A DNA stretch of 64,000 nucleotides from Streptomyces tateyamensis (lineage in GTDB: Bacteria > Actinomycetota > Actinomycetes > Streptomycetales > Streptomycetaceae), in NCBI RefSeq assembly GCF_003205575.1, contig NZ_PYBW01000055.1:1-64000 (forward strand). The letters run 5' to 3'. Numbering within the stretch: the stretch's first letter is position 1; each line of letters starts with the position of its first letter. The position numbers and the translations under genes are program-made. The notes below the pieces were generated by a model. The model made no database searches, had not been told where the DNA came from, and worked only from the letters and a program-made list of their open reading frames with translations. Shown here piece by piece: positions 1 to 9,277 of the stretch.

Positions 1-1
1 C

Positions 2-1309
2 GAGCCGCTGCTCGAGGTCTCGACCGACAAGGTCGACACCGAGATCCCCTCGCCGGTGGCCGGGCCCCTGGTGAAGATCCTGGTCGGCGAGGACGAGGCC
101 GCCGAGGTCGGCGCCCAGCTCGCGCTGATCGGCGCCGCGGGTGCGGCCGCCGCCGCGCCGGCTCCGGCCGCCGCACCGGCCCCGGCCGCCGCACCGGCGC
201 CGGTTGCCGCTCCCGCTCCGGTGGCTCCCCCGGCGGCCCCGGCCGCCGCCCCGGCTCCGGTTGCCGCACCGGCCCCCGCCGCTGCTCCGGCGCCGGCTCC
301 GGTTGCCGCACCGGCCCCGGCTGCAGCCCCGGCCCCCGCGGCCGCGGCTGCCCCGGCCGCCGCTGCGCCGGTCGCCGACTCGGGTGACGCCTACGTGACC
401 CCGCTGGTCCGCAAGCTCGCCGCCGAGCAGGGCATCGCCCTCTCCTCGGTCACCGGCTCGGGCGTGGGCGGCCGGATCCGCAAGCAGGACGTGCTCGCCG
501 CTGCCGAGGCCGCCAAGGCCGCTGCCGCCGCGCCGGCCCCCGCCGCTGCCGCCCCGGCCGCGCCGAAGGCCGCCGCCGCGCCGTCCCCGCTGCGCGGCCA
601 GACGGTCAAGATGACCCGGATGCGCAAGGTCATCGGCGACAACATGCTGAAGGCCCTGCACGAGCAGGCCCAGCTGACCAGCGTGGTCGAGGTGGACGTC
701 ACCAAGATCATGTCGCTGCGCGGCCGGGCCAAGGACTCCTTCCTCGCCCGCGAGGGCGTGAAGCTGTCCCCGATGCCGTTCTTCGTCAAGGCCGCCGCCC
801 AGGCGCTGAAGAGCCACCCGGTGATCAACGCCCGGATCAACGAGGCCGAGGGCACCGTCAGCTACTTCGACACCGAGAACATCGGTATCGCGGTGGACTC
901 CGAGAAGGGCCTGATGACCCCGGTCATCAAGGGCGCGGGCGACCTGAACATCGCCGGCATCTCGAAGAAGACCGCGGAGCTGGCCACCAAGGTCCGCACC
1001 AACAAGATCACCCCGGACGAGCTGTCCGGCGCGACCTTCACCATCAGCAACACCGGTTCGCGCGGCGCCCTGTTCGACACCGTCATCGTCCCGCCGAACC
1101 AGGTCGCCATCCTGGGCATCGGCGCGACCGTGAAGCGCCCGGTCGTGATCGAGGCCGACGGCGGCACCGCCATCGGCATCCGCGACATGACCTACCTCTC
1201 GCTCTCCTACGACCACCGCCTGGTGGACGGCGCCGACGCCGCCCGCTACCTGGTCGCGGTCAAGGAGATCCTGGAGGCCGGCGAGTTCGAGGTCGAGCTC
1301 GGCCTGTAG
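2..1309 (+). CDS. sucB: Dihydrolipoamide acyltransferase (E2) of a 2-oxo acid dehydrogenase, probably 2-oxoglutarate (5' partial)
   Basis: E2 core enzyme that moves acyl groups from a lipoyl lysine to CoA in the TCA cycle or a related complex. The frame is open from base 2, so the N-terminus lies outside the window. The first residues are the end of a lipoyl domain with the STDKVDTE motif (lipoyl lysine at bases 32-34). A very long Ala/Pro linker follows (about bases 130-370), then the peripheral subunit-binding domain (VTPLVRKLA ... GGRIRKQDV) and a second Ala/Pro linker. The CoA acyltransferase domain ends with the catalytic DHRLVDG motif near base 1212. Succinyl rather than acetyl specificity is inferred from family resemblance only. 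lipB and lipA, which make its cofactor, lie 10 kb downstream. Confidence 0.92.
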   Translation, partial: EPLLEVSTDKVDTEIPSPVAGPLVKILVGEDEAAEVGAQLALIGAAGAAAAAPAPAAAPAPAAAPAPVAAPAPVAPPAAPAAAPAPVAAPAPAAAPAPAPVAAPAPAAAPAPAAAAAPAAAAPVADSGDAYVTPLVRKLAAEQGIALSSVTGSGVGGRIRKQDVLAAAEAAKAAAAAPAPAAAAPAAPKAAAAPSPLRGQTVKMTRMRKVIGDNMLKALHEQAQLTSVVEVDVTKIMSLRGRAKDSFLAREGVKLSPMPFFVKAAAQALKSHPVINARINEAEGTVSYFDTENIGIAVDSEKGLMTPVIKGAGDLNIAGISKKTAELATKVRTNKITPDELSGATFTISNTGSRGALFDTVIVPPNQVAILGIGATVKRPVVIEADGGTAIGIRDMTYLSLSYDHRLVDGADAARYLVAVKEILEAGEFEVELGL

Positions 1310-1339
1310 TCCGTGACTCTCCCGCCCGGGTGACTACGT

Positions 1340-1371
1340 GAGCCCCGGTCCGCCTCCGCGGACCGGGGCTC
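1340..1371 (+). terminator. Terminator of sucB
   Basis: A perfect 14-bp inverted repeat (GAGCCCCGGTCCGC and its complement) around a CTCC loop starts 31 nt after the sucB stop codon. It has no long U tract, as is usual for actinobacterial hairpin terminators. Confidence 0.85.
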
Positions 1372-1448
1372 GGTCGTTCTGTTGATCGGATAACGTGGCC
1401 AGCTCCGGGTGGTTGGGGTGGGAAGCTGCGTGGGGGCGGGAGGCTGCG

Positions 1449-2777
1449 ATGGGCCGGCGCGAGCGCGTCACGGATCTGGTGGTGGTGCTGCCGGGGATCA
1501 CCGGCAGCCGGCTGTACGACGTCGGCGGGCGGGAGGTCTGGGGCCGGTCCGGCTCGACCCTGCTGCGGGGAATCGCCTCCTTCGGGGCCGCGGTGCAAGG
1601 CCTCACCCTGCCGAGCGGCCTGGGGGACGGCCCGGCTCCGGACGGGGTGACGGCGCGCGGGCTGGTGCCGGACCTGCACGCACTGCCCGGGGTCAGCAAC
1701 CTGGTGGACGGGTACACGGACCTGCTGGGTTGGCTGGAGCAGTCGTTCACCCTGGAGCTGGGCGCCAATTTGCTGGCCTTCGGGTACGACTGGCGGCTCT
1801 CCTGCCGCTACAACGCCGGGCGGTTGAAGTCGGTGGTGGAGCGGGCACTGGAGGAGTGGCGGGCCTCGGCGGTCGAGCGCCGTACGGCGAAGCTGGTCTT
1901 CGTCTGCCACTCGATGGGCGGTCTGATCGCCCGTCACTACGTGGCCTGTGGCGGCGGGGCCGAGCTGACCCGGCAGCTGATCACCCTGGGCACCCCGCAC
2001 CGGGGGGCGCTGGACGCACTCGGACACCTGATGGGCGGGATGCGGAAGTTCGGGCTGGACCTGACGGCGTTCGCCCGCTCGCTCCCCTCGCTGCACCAAC
2101 TGACCCCGGACTACGCGTGCCTGGGAGCCGGGGAGCTCAGCTACGCCCGCGAGCTGCCCGGGTTGCCGGGGATCGACGCCGAACTGCTGCACGACGCCGG
2201 ACAGTTCCACGCCGAGATCCGCTCCGGCGTGCAGACCGGGTACGAGTTCCGGCCGGTGGTCGGGATACACCAGGCGACGCCGACCACGGCACTGGTCGAG
2301 GACGGCGGCCTGGTGCTGCTGGACAGCATCAAGGACCTGGACGAGGGCGGCGACGGGCGGGTCCCGCGACTGTCCGCGGGGGCGGCGGGAACGGCGTTCA
2401 CCCCGGTGGACAAGCACGGCGCGCTGCAGAACAACCCCGGCGTGCGCGACGCCCTGCTGGGTTGGCTGGCCGCGGAGCCGCCCTCGCACCGGGCGGCCGA
2501 GGGGCCCGCGGTGGCCCTGCGGGTCCGCGCGCCGGAGCTGCTGAGGGCGGGCGAGCCGTGCGAGCTGGCGGTGGAGGCCGACGCCGACCAGGACTCGTTG
2601 CGCGTGCGCGTGTCGGTGGACGGCGGCCAGGAGCACACCCTGGGCAGCGGGGGCGGCGGCCGGTACTTCCTCGGCCTGGGCGAGTTGGCGCCCGGAGCCC
2701 ACCGCGTGGTGGTCCGCGCCGAGGGCCGGGCCGGAGCGGTCACCTCGATGGTGCTGGTGATGCCGCGCGAGCGGTGA
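1449..2777 (+). CDS. LCAT/PGAP1-like alpha/beta-hydrolase (lipase or acyltransferase)
   Basis: A 442-residue alpha/beta-hydrolase of the lecithin:cholesterol acyltransferase type. It starts with the oxyanion strand VVVLPGITGSRL. The nucleophile elbow is CHSMGG with Ser155, and the likely catalytic histidine is His323 in VDKHGAL. The C-terminal about 85 residues look like a beta-sandwich (VRVSVDGGQEHTLG). The ATG at 1449 is chosen because GGAGG stands 5 nt upstream; an in-frame GTG at 1395 has no such site. No signal peptide or membrane segment is seen, so it is probably cytoplasmic. The substrate is unknown. The gene appears to stand alone. Confidence 0.8.
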   Translation: MGRRERVTDLVVVLPGITGSRLYDVGGREVWGRSGSTLLRGIASFGAAVQGLTLPSGLGDGPAPDGVTARGLVPDLHALPGVSNLVDGYTDLLGWLEQSFTLELGANLLAFGYDWRLSCRYNAGRLKSVVERALEEWRASAVERRTAKLVFVCHSMGGLIARHYVACGGGAELTRQLITLGTPHRGALDALGHLMGGMRKFGLDLTAFARSLPSLHQLTPDYACLGAGELSYARELPGLPGIDAELLHDAGQFHAEIRSGVQTGYEFRPVVGIHQATPTTALVEDGGLVLLDSIKDLDEGGDGRVPRLSAGAAGTAFTPVDKHGALQNNPGVRDALLGWLAAEPPSHRAAEGPAVALRVRAPELLRAGEPCELAVEADADQDSLRVRVSVDGGQEHTLGSGGGGRYFLGLGELAPGAHRVVVRAEGRAGAVTSMVLVMPRER

Positions 2778-2921
2778 CGGCGGAGCGGCTGGTGGTGCGA
2801 CTCCGGGTAACCGCCCCTCCCCTTCGCAGGCCGGCTTCACCCATCCCAGCGAGCGCATGGCGCTCCCGCACGGCGCGTAGGCATGCGTTCGAGTGCGCGA
2901 GCAGCGATGCTGGGGGGCGTG

Positions 2922-3437
2922 ATGTACGAGACCGACTTCTGGCAGATCATCGACGAGACCCGGGACGCCGCCGAGGGGGACCCGGAGGAGCAGGCTGACC
3001 TGCTGGTGGAGCGGCTGGGGCAGCTGACGCCGGACGAGGTGATCGACTTCGCGCGGTTGTTCGAGGCGCGGTTCCAGCGGGCGTACACCAGGGAGCTGTG
3101 GGGGGCGGCGCACCTCATGCTGGGCGGGGCGTCGGAGGACACCTTCGACTTCTTCCGCTGCTGGCTGATCGCGCAGGGGCGGGAGGTGTTCGAGGGTGCG
3201 GTGCACCATCCGGACGACCTGGCGGACCTGGTCCCCGACTTCGACGAGGAGGAGGACGGGGACGCCGAGGAGTTCGGCTACGCCGCGGACGAGGCGCACG
3301 AGCAGCTGACCGGGCTGCCGCTGCCGGACCTGGGGAACAACCAGCCGCGCCAGCCCGAGGGGAGCCCGTTCGACTTCGACGACCCGGCGGTGATGGCCGA
3401 GCTGTTCCCCAAGCTCTGGTCGCTGTACGGCGACTGA
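2922..3437 (+). CDS. DUF4240 domain protein
   Basis: A 171-residue acidic protein. The opening YETDFWQIIDETRD followed by helical segments (LGQLTPDEVIDFARLFEARF, ELWGAAHLML, FDFFRCWLIAQGREVFEGAV) is the DUF4240 signature. The family is common in actinomycetes, often near polymorphic toxin or WGR-like genes, and has no established biochemical role. The ATG at 2922 follows a GGGGGG stretch at a suitable distance; a longer in-frame start at 2883 is less likely. It converges on the DUF2510 gene with only a 12-nt gap, so the two transcripts probably overlap at their 3' ends. Confidence 0.75.
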   Translation: MYETDFWQIIDETRDAAEGDPEEQADLLVERLGQLTPDEVIDFARLFEARFQRAYTRELWGAAHLMLGGASEDTFDFFRCWLIAQGREVFEGAVHHPDDLADLVPDFDEEEDGDAEEFGYAADEAHEQLTGLPLPDLGNNQPRQPEGSPFDFDDPAVMAELFPKLWSLYGD

Positions 3438-3449
3438 CGGGGCGGGACG

Positions 3450-4526
3450 CTAGGCGGAGTCGACCGGCACCGCGACCCGCACTCCGGCGACCAGTTGCTC
3501 CAACACCTCGGGCTTCGGCGCCCGCGGGTCGTCGTCCACCGAGCCGACCAGCACCGTGCAGCCGTCGGGGCCGGGCAGCGCGACCAGCAGCACGAAGCCC
3601 TGGGCGCCCTGCGCGGCGGTGACGTGCCAGCGCACCGCGTACCCGGTGCGCCCGGCCGTGGTGAGCGGACCGCTGACCAGCTCCTGGTGGTCGGCCAGCG
3701 GGCCGAACAGCTGCGGGGCGTAGCCGGTCATGGCCTGGCGGGCGACCTGCTGCGGGTCGCGGCCTGGGGTGGGCACGGTGTTGACGGAGAAGTTGCCGCG
3801 CACGCAGCCACCGGGGGTGGCGCAGTCGTACGGGGTGGCGACCAGCAGCACCGAGGTGGCCTGGTCGTGCTTCTCGGAGGTCCAGCCGGACGGCAGCGGG
3901 ACGCTCCAGCCGTGCGCCAGGTCCAGCACCGAACCGCCGTCCGGCGCGAGGGGGGCGGCGGAGCCGGCCGAGCCCGACGGCGGCGCGCCCGACCCCGACC
4001 CCGGCGGCGCGGCGGACGGCGCGGGGCCGGGCGTCGCCGGATCGCCCGAGGCCGGCGGCGCCGTGGCACGGGCGGACGGCAGCGGGTGTACCGGCAGCGG
4101 CGGGGCGGCGGCGGCCGTCGGGCGGCCACCGCCCTTGAAGGCGGCCACGCAGATCGCGGCCGTCACCATGACCAGCACGAGCGCACCCGCGAGGACCCCC
4201 AGGACCGCACCGGTACGCCTGGGCGCAGCGGGGACCGTCGGCACCGGCGGCGCCGCCATCGGCCCCGGCGCCACGAACTGCACGGCCGACACGGGCGGCA
4301 CGGGCAGAACCGGTGCCGGCACCGGCACCGGGTGGTAGCCGTACCCCATCGGCTCCGGCACCGCCGGGTGCCCGTACGCCGGGGAGGCGTCGGAGAGCGG
4401 GCCCGGCGCCGGGTGGGCGGGGACCAGCGGCCGGCGCCGCTGGGTCCAGGCGCGCCCGTCCCAGAACCGCTCGTACCCCGACACGTGGGGGTCCGGGTAC
4501 CAGCCGGGAGGAGTCGAGTTGCTCAC
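3450..4526 (-). CDS. DUF2510 membrane-anchored protein with extracytoplasmic domain
   Basis: A 358-residue protein. Residues 6-30 form a DUF2510 motif (PPGWYPDPHVSGYERFWDG), a short Trp-rich module typical of actinobacterial membrane proteins. A Pro-rich stretch, a single transmembrane helix at about residues 104-129 and a Pro/Ala/Ser/Gly-rich linker follow. A compact C-terminal domain (LDLAHGWSVPLPSGWTSEKH ... CATPGGCVRGNFSV) with paired cysteines probably lies outside the cell. The start is GTG at 4526. The role of the outer domain is unknown; similar architectures occur in envelope proteins. The transcript diverges from the epimerase gene. Confidence 0.75.
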   Translation of the reverse strand: MSNSTPPGWYPDPHVSGYERFWDGRAWTQRRRPLVPAHPAPGPLSDASPAYGHPAVPEPMGYGYHPVPVPAPVLPVPPVSAVQFVAPGPMAAPPVPTVPAAPRRTGAVLGVLAGALVLVMVTAAICVAAFKGGGRPTAAAAPPLPVHPLPSARATAPPASGDPATPGPAPSAAPPGSGSGAPPSGSAGSAAPLAPDGGSVLDLAHGWSVPLPSGWTSEKHDQATSVLLVATPYDCATPGGCVRGNFSVNTVPTPGRDPQQVARQAMTGYAPQLFGPLADHQELVSGPLTTAGRTGYAVRWHVTAAQGAQGFVLLVALPGPDGCTVLVGSVDDDPRAPKPEVLEQLVAGVRVAVPVDSA

Positions 4527-4604
4527 GGCCCCACGGTATCGGTCCGGCCACCGCCCTTGACAGGTCGGGCGAGCCGTGTGGCCCGCCGGGGGCCGACGAA
4601 CTGT

Positions 4605-4610
4605 CAGGAT
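4605..4610 (+). promoter_or_regulatory. -10-like box CAGGAT of a leaderless start
   Basis: CAGGAT lies exactly 6 nt before the ATG at 4617, so transcription would start at or next to the A of the start codon. No Shine-Dalgarno sequence lies between them. Confidence 0.45.
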
Positions 4611-4616
4611 GGCCCC

Positions 4617-5528
4617 ATGCGTATCGCAGTCACCGGTTCCACCGGTCTGATCGGCTCCGCCCTCGTCCGCTCGCTGCTGGCCGACGGCCACCAGGTGGTA
4701 CGCCTGGTCCGCCGCAGCTCCGCGCTCGGCCCGCACCCCGACGGCTCCACCGCGATCGGCTGGAACCCGGCCCGCGGCGAACTCGACCGGGCCGGGCTGG
4801 CCGGCGTCGAGGCGGTGGTGCACCTGGCCGGGGCCGGGGTGGCCGACCGGCGCTGGACCGACGCCTACAAGCGCGAGATCCGGGACAGCCGGGTGCTCGC
4901 CACCCGCACCCTGGCCACCGCGCTGGCCGAGCTGGCGCAGCCGCCGGCGGTGCTGGTCAGCGCCTCCGCGGTGGGCTACTACGGGCAGACCGGCGACCGG
5001 GTGATCGACGAGAGCACGCCGGCCGGGACGGACTTCCTGGCCCGGGTCTGCGTGGACTGGGAGGCGGCGGCGGTCCCGGCCCGCGAGGCCGGGATCCGGG
5101 TGGTGCACCCGCGCACCGGGCTGGTGCTGAGCAACCGGGGCGGGGCGGGCGCCCGGCTCTTCCCGCTGTTCAAACTGGGGCTGGGCGGCCGGCTCGGGTC
5201 GGGGCGCCAGTACTGGAGCTTCGTCTCGCTCGCCGACGAGGTGGCCGCCCTGCGCTTCCTGCTGACGGCCGATCAGCTGGCCGGGCCGGTCAACCTGGCG
5301 GCGCCGAATCCGGTGACCAACGCCGAGCTGACCGCCGCGCTGGGGCGGGTGCTGGGGCGGCCGACGCCGTTCCCGGTGCCGGAGTTCGCGCTGAAGCTGG
5401 CGCTGGGCGAGATGGCCGTCGAGGTGGCGGGCAGTCACCGGGCGGTGCCGGCCGCGCTGCTCGCGGCGGGGTTCGAGTTCCGACACCCGGAGGTCGAGCA
5501 GGCGCTCCGGGCCGCGCTCGCCGACTGA
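4617..5528 (+). CDS. TIGR01777 family NAD(P)-dependent epimerase (SDR39U1-like)
   Basis: A 303-residue extended SDR. It has the nucleotide-binding GSTGLIGSAL motif at residues 7-16 and the family hallmarks WNPARGELD, VVHLAGAGVADRRW and SASAVGYYG (Tyr of the active site). The C-terminal DUF1731 segment, EFALKLALGEMA and HPEVEQALRAAL, is typical of TIGR01777 proteins such as E. coli YfcH. Substrate is unknown for the family. Length and both domains are complete. The start is supported by a CAGGAT box 6 nt upstream (leaderless arrangement). In actinomycetes it often lies near lipoate genes, as here. Confidence 0.85.
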   Translation: MRIAVTGSTGLIGSALVRSLLADGHQVVRLVRRSSALGPHPDGSTAIGWNPARGELDRAGLAGVEAVVHLAGAGVADRRWTDAYKREIRDSRVLATRTLATALAELAQPPAVLVSASAVGYYGQTGDRVIDESTPAGTDFLARVCVDWEAAAVPAREAGIRVVHPRTGLVLSNRGGAGARLFPLFKLGLGGRLGSGRQYWSFVSLADEVAALRFLLTADQLAGPVNLAAPNPVTNAELTAALGRVLGRPTPFPVPEFALKLALGEMAVEVAGSHRAVPAALLAAGFEFRHPEVEQALRAALAD

Positions 5529-5824
5529 CCCGGGCAGCGCCGACGGGCCGACGCCTCCAGGCCGGCGGAGTCTCCCCCGAGCCGCCCCGCCCGCCCCCGC
5601 GCGCAGCCCCGGCGCACCCGGGCGGGCGCCAGGGGCGCACGGCAGGGCGCACGCCTCAGCGGCGTGCCCCCCGGGCGTGCCACCAGCGCAACGCGCCCCC
5701 TACGATCCGCGCCTACCCTCCTGCCTGATCAAGGTTCTGACGGGGCATCACCCCCTCGGACCGTCCCGGCACGCCCGCAGCCGTCTGCCGGCCGGAGCTC
5801 CGGGACCAGGGAGGGAGCTCGCCC
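5529..5824. other. Intergenic region without recognisable gene
   Basis: About 300 very GC-rich bases between the epimerase and the oxidoreductase. I see no convincing hairpin terminator, RNA gene or coding frame. The last 15 bases hold the GGGAGGGAG ribosome-binding site of the next gene. Confidence 0.6.
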
Positions 5825-7153
5825 GTGACCCCACAGGACATCACCCGCCGCAGCAGCACCGACGACCCCGACGTGGTCGTGGTGGGCGCGGGCCTGGCCG
5901 GCCTGACCGCCGCCCGGGCGCTGACCGACGCCGGCCTTCAGGTTCAGGTGCTGGAGGCGACCGAGCGGATCGGCGGCCGACTGGCCGGCCACCAGCTGGA
6001 CGGCTACCGGCTGGACCACGGTGGCCTACTGCTCGGCACCGGCTTCCCGGAGCTGGGCCGCCGACTGGACCTGGACAAGCTGCGGCTGTGCCCGCTGACG
6101 CCCGGGGCACTGGTGCACAGCGGTGGCCGCCGCTACCGGGTCGGCGACCTGACGCGCCCGCCGGCCCGGCAGGCCACCACCCGCTCGGCCTTCGGCACCC
6201 CGCTGGAGAAGGCCCGGCTGGGCGCCACCCTGACCCGGCTGGCCGCCACTCCGGTGGACCGGCTGCTGGCCCGTCAGGAGACCACCACCGCCCGGGCACT
6301 GACCGAGCGCGGACTGCCGCCGCGGGTGGTGGACGGTTTCCTGCGCCCACTGCTCGGCGCCCTGCTCGGCGACCCGGCCCTGACCACCAGCAGCCGGATA
6401 TCCGACCTGGTGCTGCGCAGCTACGCCCGCGGCCGCCTGTCACTGCCGGCCGAGGGCAGCGCGGCGGTGCCGGCCCAGCTGGCCGCGGCGCTGCCGCCCG
6501 GGGCGATCCGCACCGGGGTGCGGGTGACGGCGGTCGGCACCGACGGGGTGCAGACCGCCGAGCACGGGCGGATCGCCGCTCGCGCGGTGGTACTGGCCAC
6601 CGACGCCCGCGCGGCCGCCGAACTGCTGCCCGGTCTGCGGCTGCCCGAGTTCCACCCGGTCACCACCTATTTCCACGCCACCGCCCAGTCGCCGCTGGCC
6701 GAGGCCGTGCTGCTGCTGGACGCCGACCGCGGGGCGGGACCGGCCGCGGTCTCCCACTCGCTGGTGCTCAGTCAGGTGCACCCCTCCTACGCCCCGGCGG
6801 GGCGCGCGCTGGTGGCCACCACCGTGCTGGGCCGGCGGGCCTTCGGGGCCGGCGGGCCGGCCGGACTGGAGAGCGCGGTACGGGCCCGGCTGACGGAGCT
6901 GTACGGGCTCGCCCCGCGCGAGTGGGAGTTCCTGAGCGTGCGCCACCTGCCGGAGGCCGTCCCGGCGATGCCGCCCCCGCACAACCTGCGCCGCTCGGTG
7001 CGGGTGCTGGCCGGCCTCTACGTCTGCGGGGACCACCGGGACACCAGCACCACCCAGGGCGCGCTGGTCTCCGGCCGCCGCGCCGCCGAGGCCGTCCTGC
7101 GCGACCTCGGGGTCAGCACCAGCCGCGCCGCCCCGGCCCGGGCCGCGGCCTGA
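5825..7153 (+). CDS. FAD-dependent oxidoreductase (amine oxidase / phytoene desaturase-like)
   Basis: A 442-residue flavoprotein of the NAD(P)-binding Rossmann/amino-oxidase superfamily. The N-terminal dinucleotide fold VVVVGAGLAGLTAARAL is followed by the second glycine motif ERIGGRLAGHQ, and the C-terminal FAD motif is GLYVCGDHRDTSTTQGALVSGR. It resembles plant-type protoporphyrinogen oxidase/desaturase-like proteins of unassigned substrate. No carotenoid or isoprenoid genes adjoin it, so a pathway cannot be named. GTG at 5825 is chosen because GGGAGGGAG precedes it. It converges with the regulator at 7229, 75 nt away. Confidence 0.82.
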   Translation: MTPQDITRRSSTDDPDVVVVGAGLAGLTAARALTDAGLQVQVLEATERIGGRLAGHQLDGYRLDHGGLLLGTGFPELGRRLDLDKLRLCPLTPGALVHSGGRRYRVGDLTRPPARQATTRSAFGTPLEKARLGATLTRLAATPVDRLLARQETTTARALTERGLPPRVVDGFLRPLLGALLGDPALTTSSRISDLVLRSYARGRLSLPAEGSAAVPAQLAAALPPGAIRTGVRVTAVGTDGVQTAEHGRIAARAVVLATDARAAAELLPGLRLPEFHPVTTYFHATAQSPLAEAVLLLDADRGAGPAAVSHSLVLSQVHPSYAPAGRALVATTVLGRRAFGAGGPAGLESAVRARLTELYGLAPREWEFLSVRHLPEAVPAMPPPHNLRRSVRVLAGLYVCGDHRDTSTTQGALVSGRRAAEAVLRDLGVSTSRAAPARAAA

Positions 7154-7228
7154 CCCGCCCGGGCACGGCCGGGACCACCGCACCGGCACGGACGCGGCCC
7201 CCGGCCTTCCGCCGGCACCGCGCCTGGC

Positions 7229-8977
7229 TCACAGCACCCCCGCCTGCCGCGCCGCCTCCTCGAAGGCGCGGGCGGCGGGGTTGCCGCGGTACGGGGCCAG
7301 CCGGCGGTGGAAGTCGCGCAGGTACTCCACGGTGCGGGCGGACCGCATCTCGCCGGCCGCCCGCAGCGCCTCGGTGGCGAGTGAGCAGGACTCGTCCACG
7401 TCCCCCAGGCCCAGACGGGCGGCGGCCAGCACGATCCGGCAGAACACCCGGCTGCGCGCGTAGGCCGCCGACCGCAGCCGCAGCGACTTCTCCGCGTGCT
7501 GGGCGGCCGGGCGCCACTGCTGCAGGTCGCGGTAGCAGTGGGCGAACTCGTCGGCCAGCTGGGCCTCGTCGAAGTGGCGTGCCCAGGAGGGCAGTTCGTC
7601 ACCCGGGCGGGACAGCGCCAGCGACCGCTCGGCGCGCACCAGGGCGGTGGTGCAGGACCGTGCGTCGCCCAGCACGCCGTGGCCGCGGGCCTCGGCCGCG
7701 TGCATCAGGGCCTGCACGGTGGGCGGCCCCGCCGTCCCGACGCCCTGCTGGGCCACCCGGGCCAGCTGGATCGCCTCCCGGCCGTGGCCCAGGTGCACCG
7801 CCTGCTGGCTCATGGTGACCAGCACGTAGCCGCCGAGCGCCCGGTCGCCGGCCGCCTGGGAGAGCCGCAGCGCCTGCACGAAGTAGCGCTGGGCCAGGCC
7901 GTGCGCGGCGATGTCGAAGCTGGTCCAGCCGGCCAGCCTGGTCAGGTCGGCGACCGCCGCGAACAGCGCCCGGCCGATCTGCTCGCCGTAGCGGCCTCGC
8001 AGCATCGGCTCGGCCTCGCTCTCCAGGTAGCGGACCAGCGCCTGCCGGGCATGGCCGCCGCCGTAGGCGTTGTCCAGTGCACGGAACAGGTCGCCGACGG
8101 CACGCACGGCGGCGATGTCGCCGCGGCCGACCCGCAGGCCGCCGCGGTGCGGGCGCGGGCGCTCCTCGGGCCGGGACGGCGGCAGCTGGGTGGCCCGGCT
8201 GCCGGAGACCAGCGGGCGGCGGGCCTGCGAGGGGACCCGGCCGGACGGGATCGCGTCGGGCCGGTCGCCGAGCTCGGGGCCGGGGTCGAGCCGGGACAGC
8301 GGGCCGTCCGGCCCGGCCACGTGGATGCCGGCCGAGCCGTCCCGGGCCACCTGCTCGTCACCGCGGCCGATCAGCCAGTCGCGGCTGGGCACCACCAGGC
8401 CGGCCGGGGTGAAGGCGATCCGGCGCAGTTCGGACTGCGGGCCGGTGTCCTTGCGCCACATGCTGGCGACGATGTCCACCGCCTCCTGCGGGGTCTCGGC
8501 GAACTCCAGCCCGGCGTAGACCGGGGCGCAGGCGTCCAGGCCGATGTCCTGGGCGGAGAGCCGGCGGCCCAGTCGGCGGGTGAACACCTCGGCGATCAGC
8601 GCCGGGGTGGCACCGCGCGGCTGCTGGCCGCGCAGCCAGCGGGTCACGGAGGTCTTGTCGTAGCGCAGGTCCAGGCCGTGCTCCAGGCCTAGTTGGTCGA
8701 CCCGGCGGGCCAGGCCGGCGTGCGAGAAGCCGGCCTCCTCGATCAGCGCGGCCAGCAGCGGATTCTGCGCGCGGGCCGGATCGAGCGCCGTGGCCTGGGC
8801 CGCCGGCCCGTCCGGATGGTGCTCGGCGAGCGCGACGGCGTCCAGCCGCTGCCCGGGCAGGGAGCTGCCGGGGCGCACCGGCTCGCTGAGCGGTCCGGGT
8901 TCGCTGTGCCGCCCGTGCGGGTCCAGCGGGTCGAGCGGACCATAGGTCGGGCTGTCGGTTGCAGGCCGTTGGGGCAT
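7229..8977 (-). CDS. NsdA-like TPR transcriptional regulator
   Basis: A 582-residue protein of the streptomycete NsdA-type family (negative regulators of development and antibiotic production in characterised members). After a disordered acidic N-terminus, about residues 60-140 hold the family's DNA-binding-like segment: GFSHAGLARRVDQLG, a YDKTSVTRWLRGQQPRG core, and LGRRLSAQDIGLD. The rest is a TPR-like helical array (about residues 250-580: ARQALVRYLESEA, GYVLVTMSQQAVHLG, LAARLGLGDVDESC). Start: ATG at 8977 with GAGAGGTG upstream. It diverges from the GAF/PucR regulator across a 300-bp region. That it is a regulator is inference from family resemblance. Confidence 0.75.
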   Translation of the reverse strand: MPQRPATDSPTYGPLDPLDPHGRHSEPGPLSEPVRPGSSLPGQRLDAVALAEHHPDGPAAQATALDPARAQNPLLAALIEEAGFSHAGLARRVDQLGLEHGLDLRYDKTSVTRWLRGQQPRGATPALIAEVFTRRLGRRLSAQDIGLDACAPVYAGLEFAETPQEAVDIVASMWRKDTGPQSELRRIAFTPAGLVVPSRDWLIGRGDEQVARDGSAGIHVAGPDGPLSRLDPGPELGDRPDAIPSGRVPSQARRPLVSGSRATQLPPSRPEERPRPHRGGLRVGRGDIAAVRAVGDLFRALDNAYGGGHARQALVRYLESEAEPMLRGRYGEQIGRALFAAVADLTRLAGWTSFDIAAHGLAQRYFVQALRLSQAAGDRALGGYVLVTMSQQAVHLGHGREAIQLARVAQQGVGTAGPPTVQALMHAAEARGHGVLGDARSCTTALVRAERSLALSRPGDELPSWARHFDEAQLADEFAHCYRDLQQWRPAAQHAEKSLRLRSAAYARSRVFCRIVLAAARLGLGDVDESCSLATEALRAAGEMRSARTVEYLRDFHRRLAPYRGNPAARAFEEAARQAGVL

Positions 8978-9052
8978 GTCAGTCAACACCTCTCGGACGC
9001 CACGGCCCGGCCCCCCGGTGCCTTGCGCGACGCCCCTGTCGGGAATCGGCGT

Positions 9053-9069
9053 GAATGTAGCGAGCATTC
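9053..9069. promoter_or_regulatory. Inverted repeat GAATG-N7-CATTC in the divergent regulator interval
   Basis: A 5-7-5 inverted repeat 76 nt upstream of the NsdA-like start. On the minus strand it overlaps TACATT, a plausible -10 box. It could be an operator for one of the two flanking regulators. The rest of the 8978-9277 interval shows no other clear element. Confidence 0.35.
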
Positions 9070-9277
9070 GGGCGCTATGGGCGGTTCTGGCCTGCCAATC
9101 CTCCGAACGGGTGACGAGAGGGCGCCCGATCCGATGAAGACGGGGCGCTCGGGGTTTGGAAATATGCGACCCTTGACGTTTCACGCCTCCATGGGCGCGC
9201 GGTACACAGTTCGACCGCAGACTGTGGCGCCGGGCCACACTTCGTGCCCTTCCCGTCGAGCAGCCGGTTCTGACACC

